From positions 124,001 to 188,000 of the forward strand of contig NZ_CALSBS010000005.1 in assembly GCF_943590815.1 (NCBI RefSeq): DNA of 64,000 nt, read 5' to 3'. The notes beneath the pieces are model-generated. The model saw only the letters and a list, made by a program, of their open reading frames with translations, searched no databases and had not been told where the DNA came from. The stretch comes from Pseudocitrobacter vendiensis (GTDB lineage: Bacteria; Pseudomonadota; Gammaproteobacteria; Enterobacterales; Enterobacteriaceae). Positions 63,750 to 64,000 of the stretch are shown here, in pieces; position 1 is the stretch's first letter; each line of letters opens with the position of its first letter. A program made the position numbers and the translations under genes.

Positions 63750-64000
63750 GGAATTTGCGTGCGTCTGAAAAGAGGCGCAAATAATAGAGAAAAGCAAACC
63801 ATTTTCTTTAGTAACCCGTGTGGAAGAATGACCAGGATAAAGTGATCACATCATGTTATTTATGCGCCCAGTAAATACGTCATCTACATTTCGAAATACT
63901 TTTGTGCTTAATTTTTGATTGAGATCGAATTACAACGCGCGACCTCATTTAATTTAAGCTTAAATATGGGCATAATTATTTATTGCATGAATGAATTAGG
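63750..64000. other. AT-rich upstream region of mdtQ
   Basis: 251 bp to the window end without a gene that can be supported. It should hold the mdtQ promoter. AT-rich from about 63840. Confidence 0.4.

Overview
The window is chromosomal DNA of an Enterobacteriaceae species close to Escherichia, Citrobacter, Enterobacter and Kluyvera. The gene order follows the E. coli K-12 stretch trhP(yegQ)-cyaR-yegS-fbaB-yegTUVW-thiDM-rcnB-mrp-metG-yehR-yehS-btsRS-mlrA-yohO-yehWXY-osmF-bglX-dld-pbpG-yohC-yohD-mdtQ. REP/BIME elements of the E. coli type sit between many genes. The genus cannot be fixed from the sequence alone. No rRNA, tRNA, CRISPR array, transposase or integrase was recognised.

Layout. 1-2.5 kb: the end of trhP, the CyaR small RNA and the lipid kinase gene yegS. 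2.5-8.9 kb: a minus-strand operon of one enolase-superfamily sugar-acid dehydratase-like enzyme and a complete peptide-type ABC importer, where K-12 has the galactitol genes. 9.2-14.4 kb: fbaB, then the nucleoside-type operon yegTUV with its GntR regulator yegW. 14.5-18.7 kb: a LysR regulator divergent from an adenine deaminase/NCS2 purine permease operon; the shared promoter region carries a PurR-box palindrome. 18.9-20.5 kb: thiMD, whose TPP-riboswitch leader keeps its 3' half but appears to have lost the 5' aptamer.

20.5-24.0 kb is an AT-rich, probably acquired island. It holds coding fragments, a 31-residue membrane peptide, a small lipoprotein and a miniature YadA-type trimeric autotransporter with a collagen-like stalk. 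Two copies of a CTACA-NN-TGTAG-type motif suggest a dedicated repressor. 24.0-27.0 kb is a fluoride-detoxification operon (fluoride riboswitch, universal stress protein, CrcB/Fluc channel), followed by a LysR/oxidoreductase divergent pair. 27.1-38.5 kb is mostly conserved core.

At 39.0-46.1 kb a chaperone-usher fimbrial locus with its own ToxR-like membrane regulator and two chaperones lies between yehY and osmF. It separates the osmoprotectant-type importer permeases and ATPase (YehWXY) from their binding protein. 47-50 kb has two tandem DKNYY-repeat envelope proteins. 50-54.3 kb is a glycan-use operon (GH28 glycosidase, GPH symporter, MFS transporter). 54.7-63.7 kb returns to core (bglX, dld, pbpG, yohC, yohD, mdtQ) with an added GNAT acetyltransferase and a short tandem REP array.

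Functional names rest on protein families recognised by eye and on remembered E. coli orthologues; no database search was run. Start sites were moved inward where orthologue length, a Shine-Dalgarno sequence or a signal peptide supported it.
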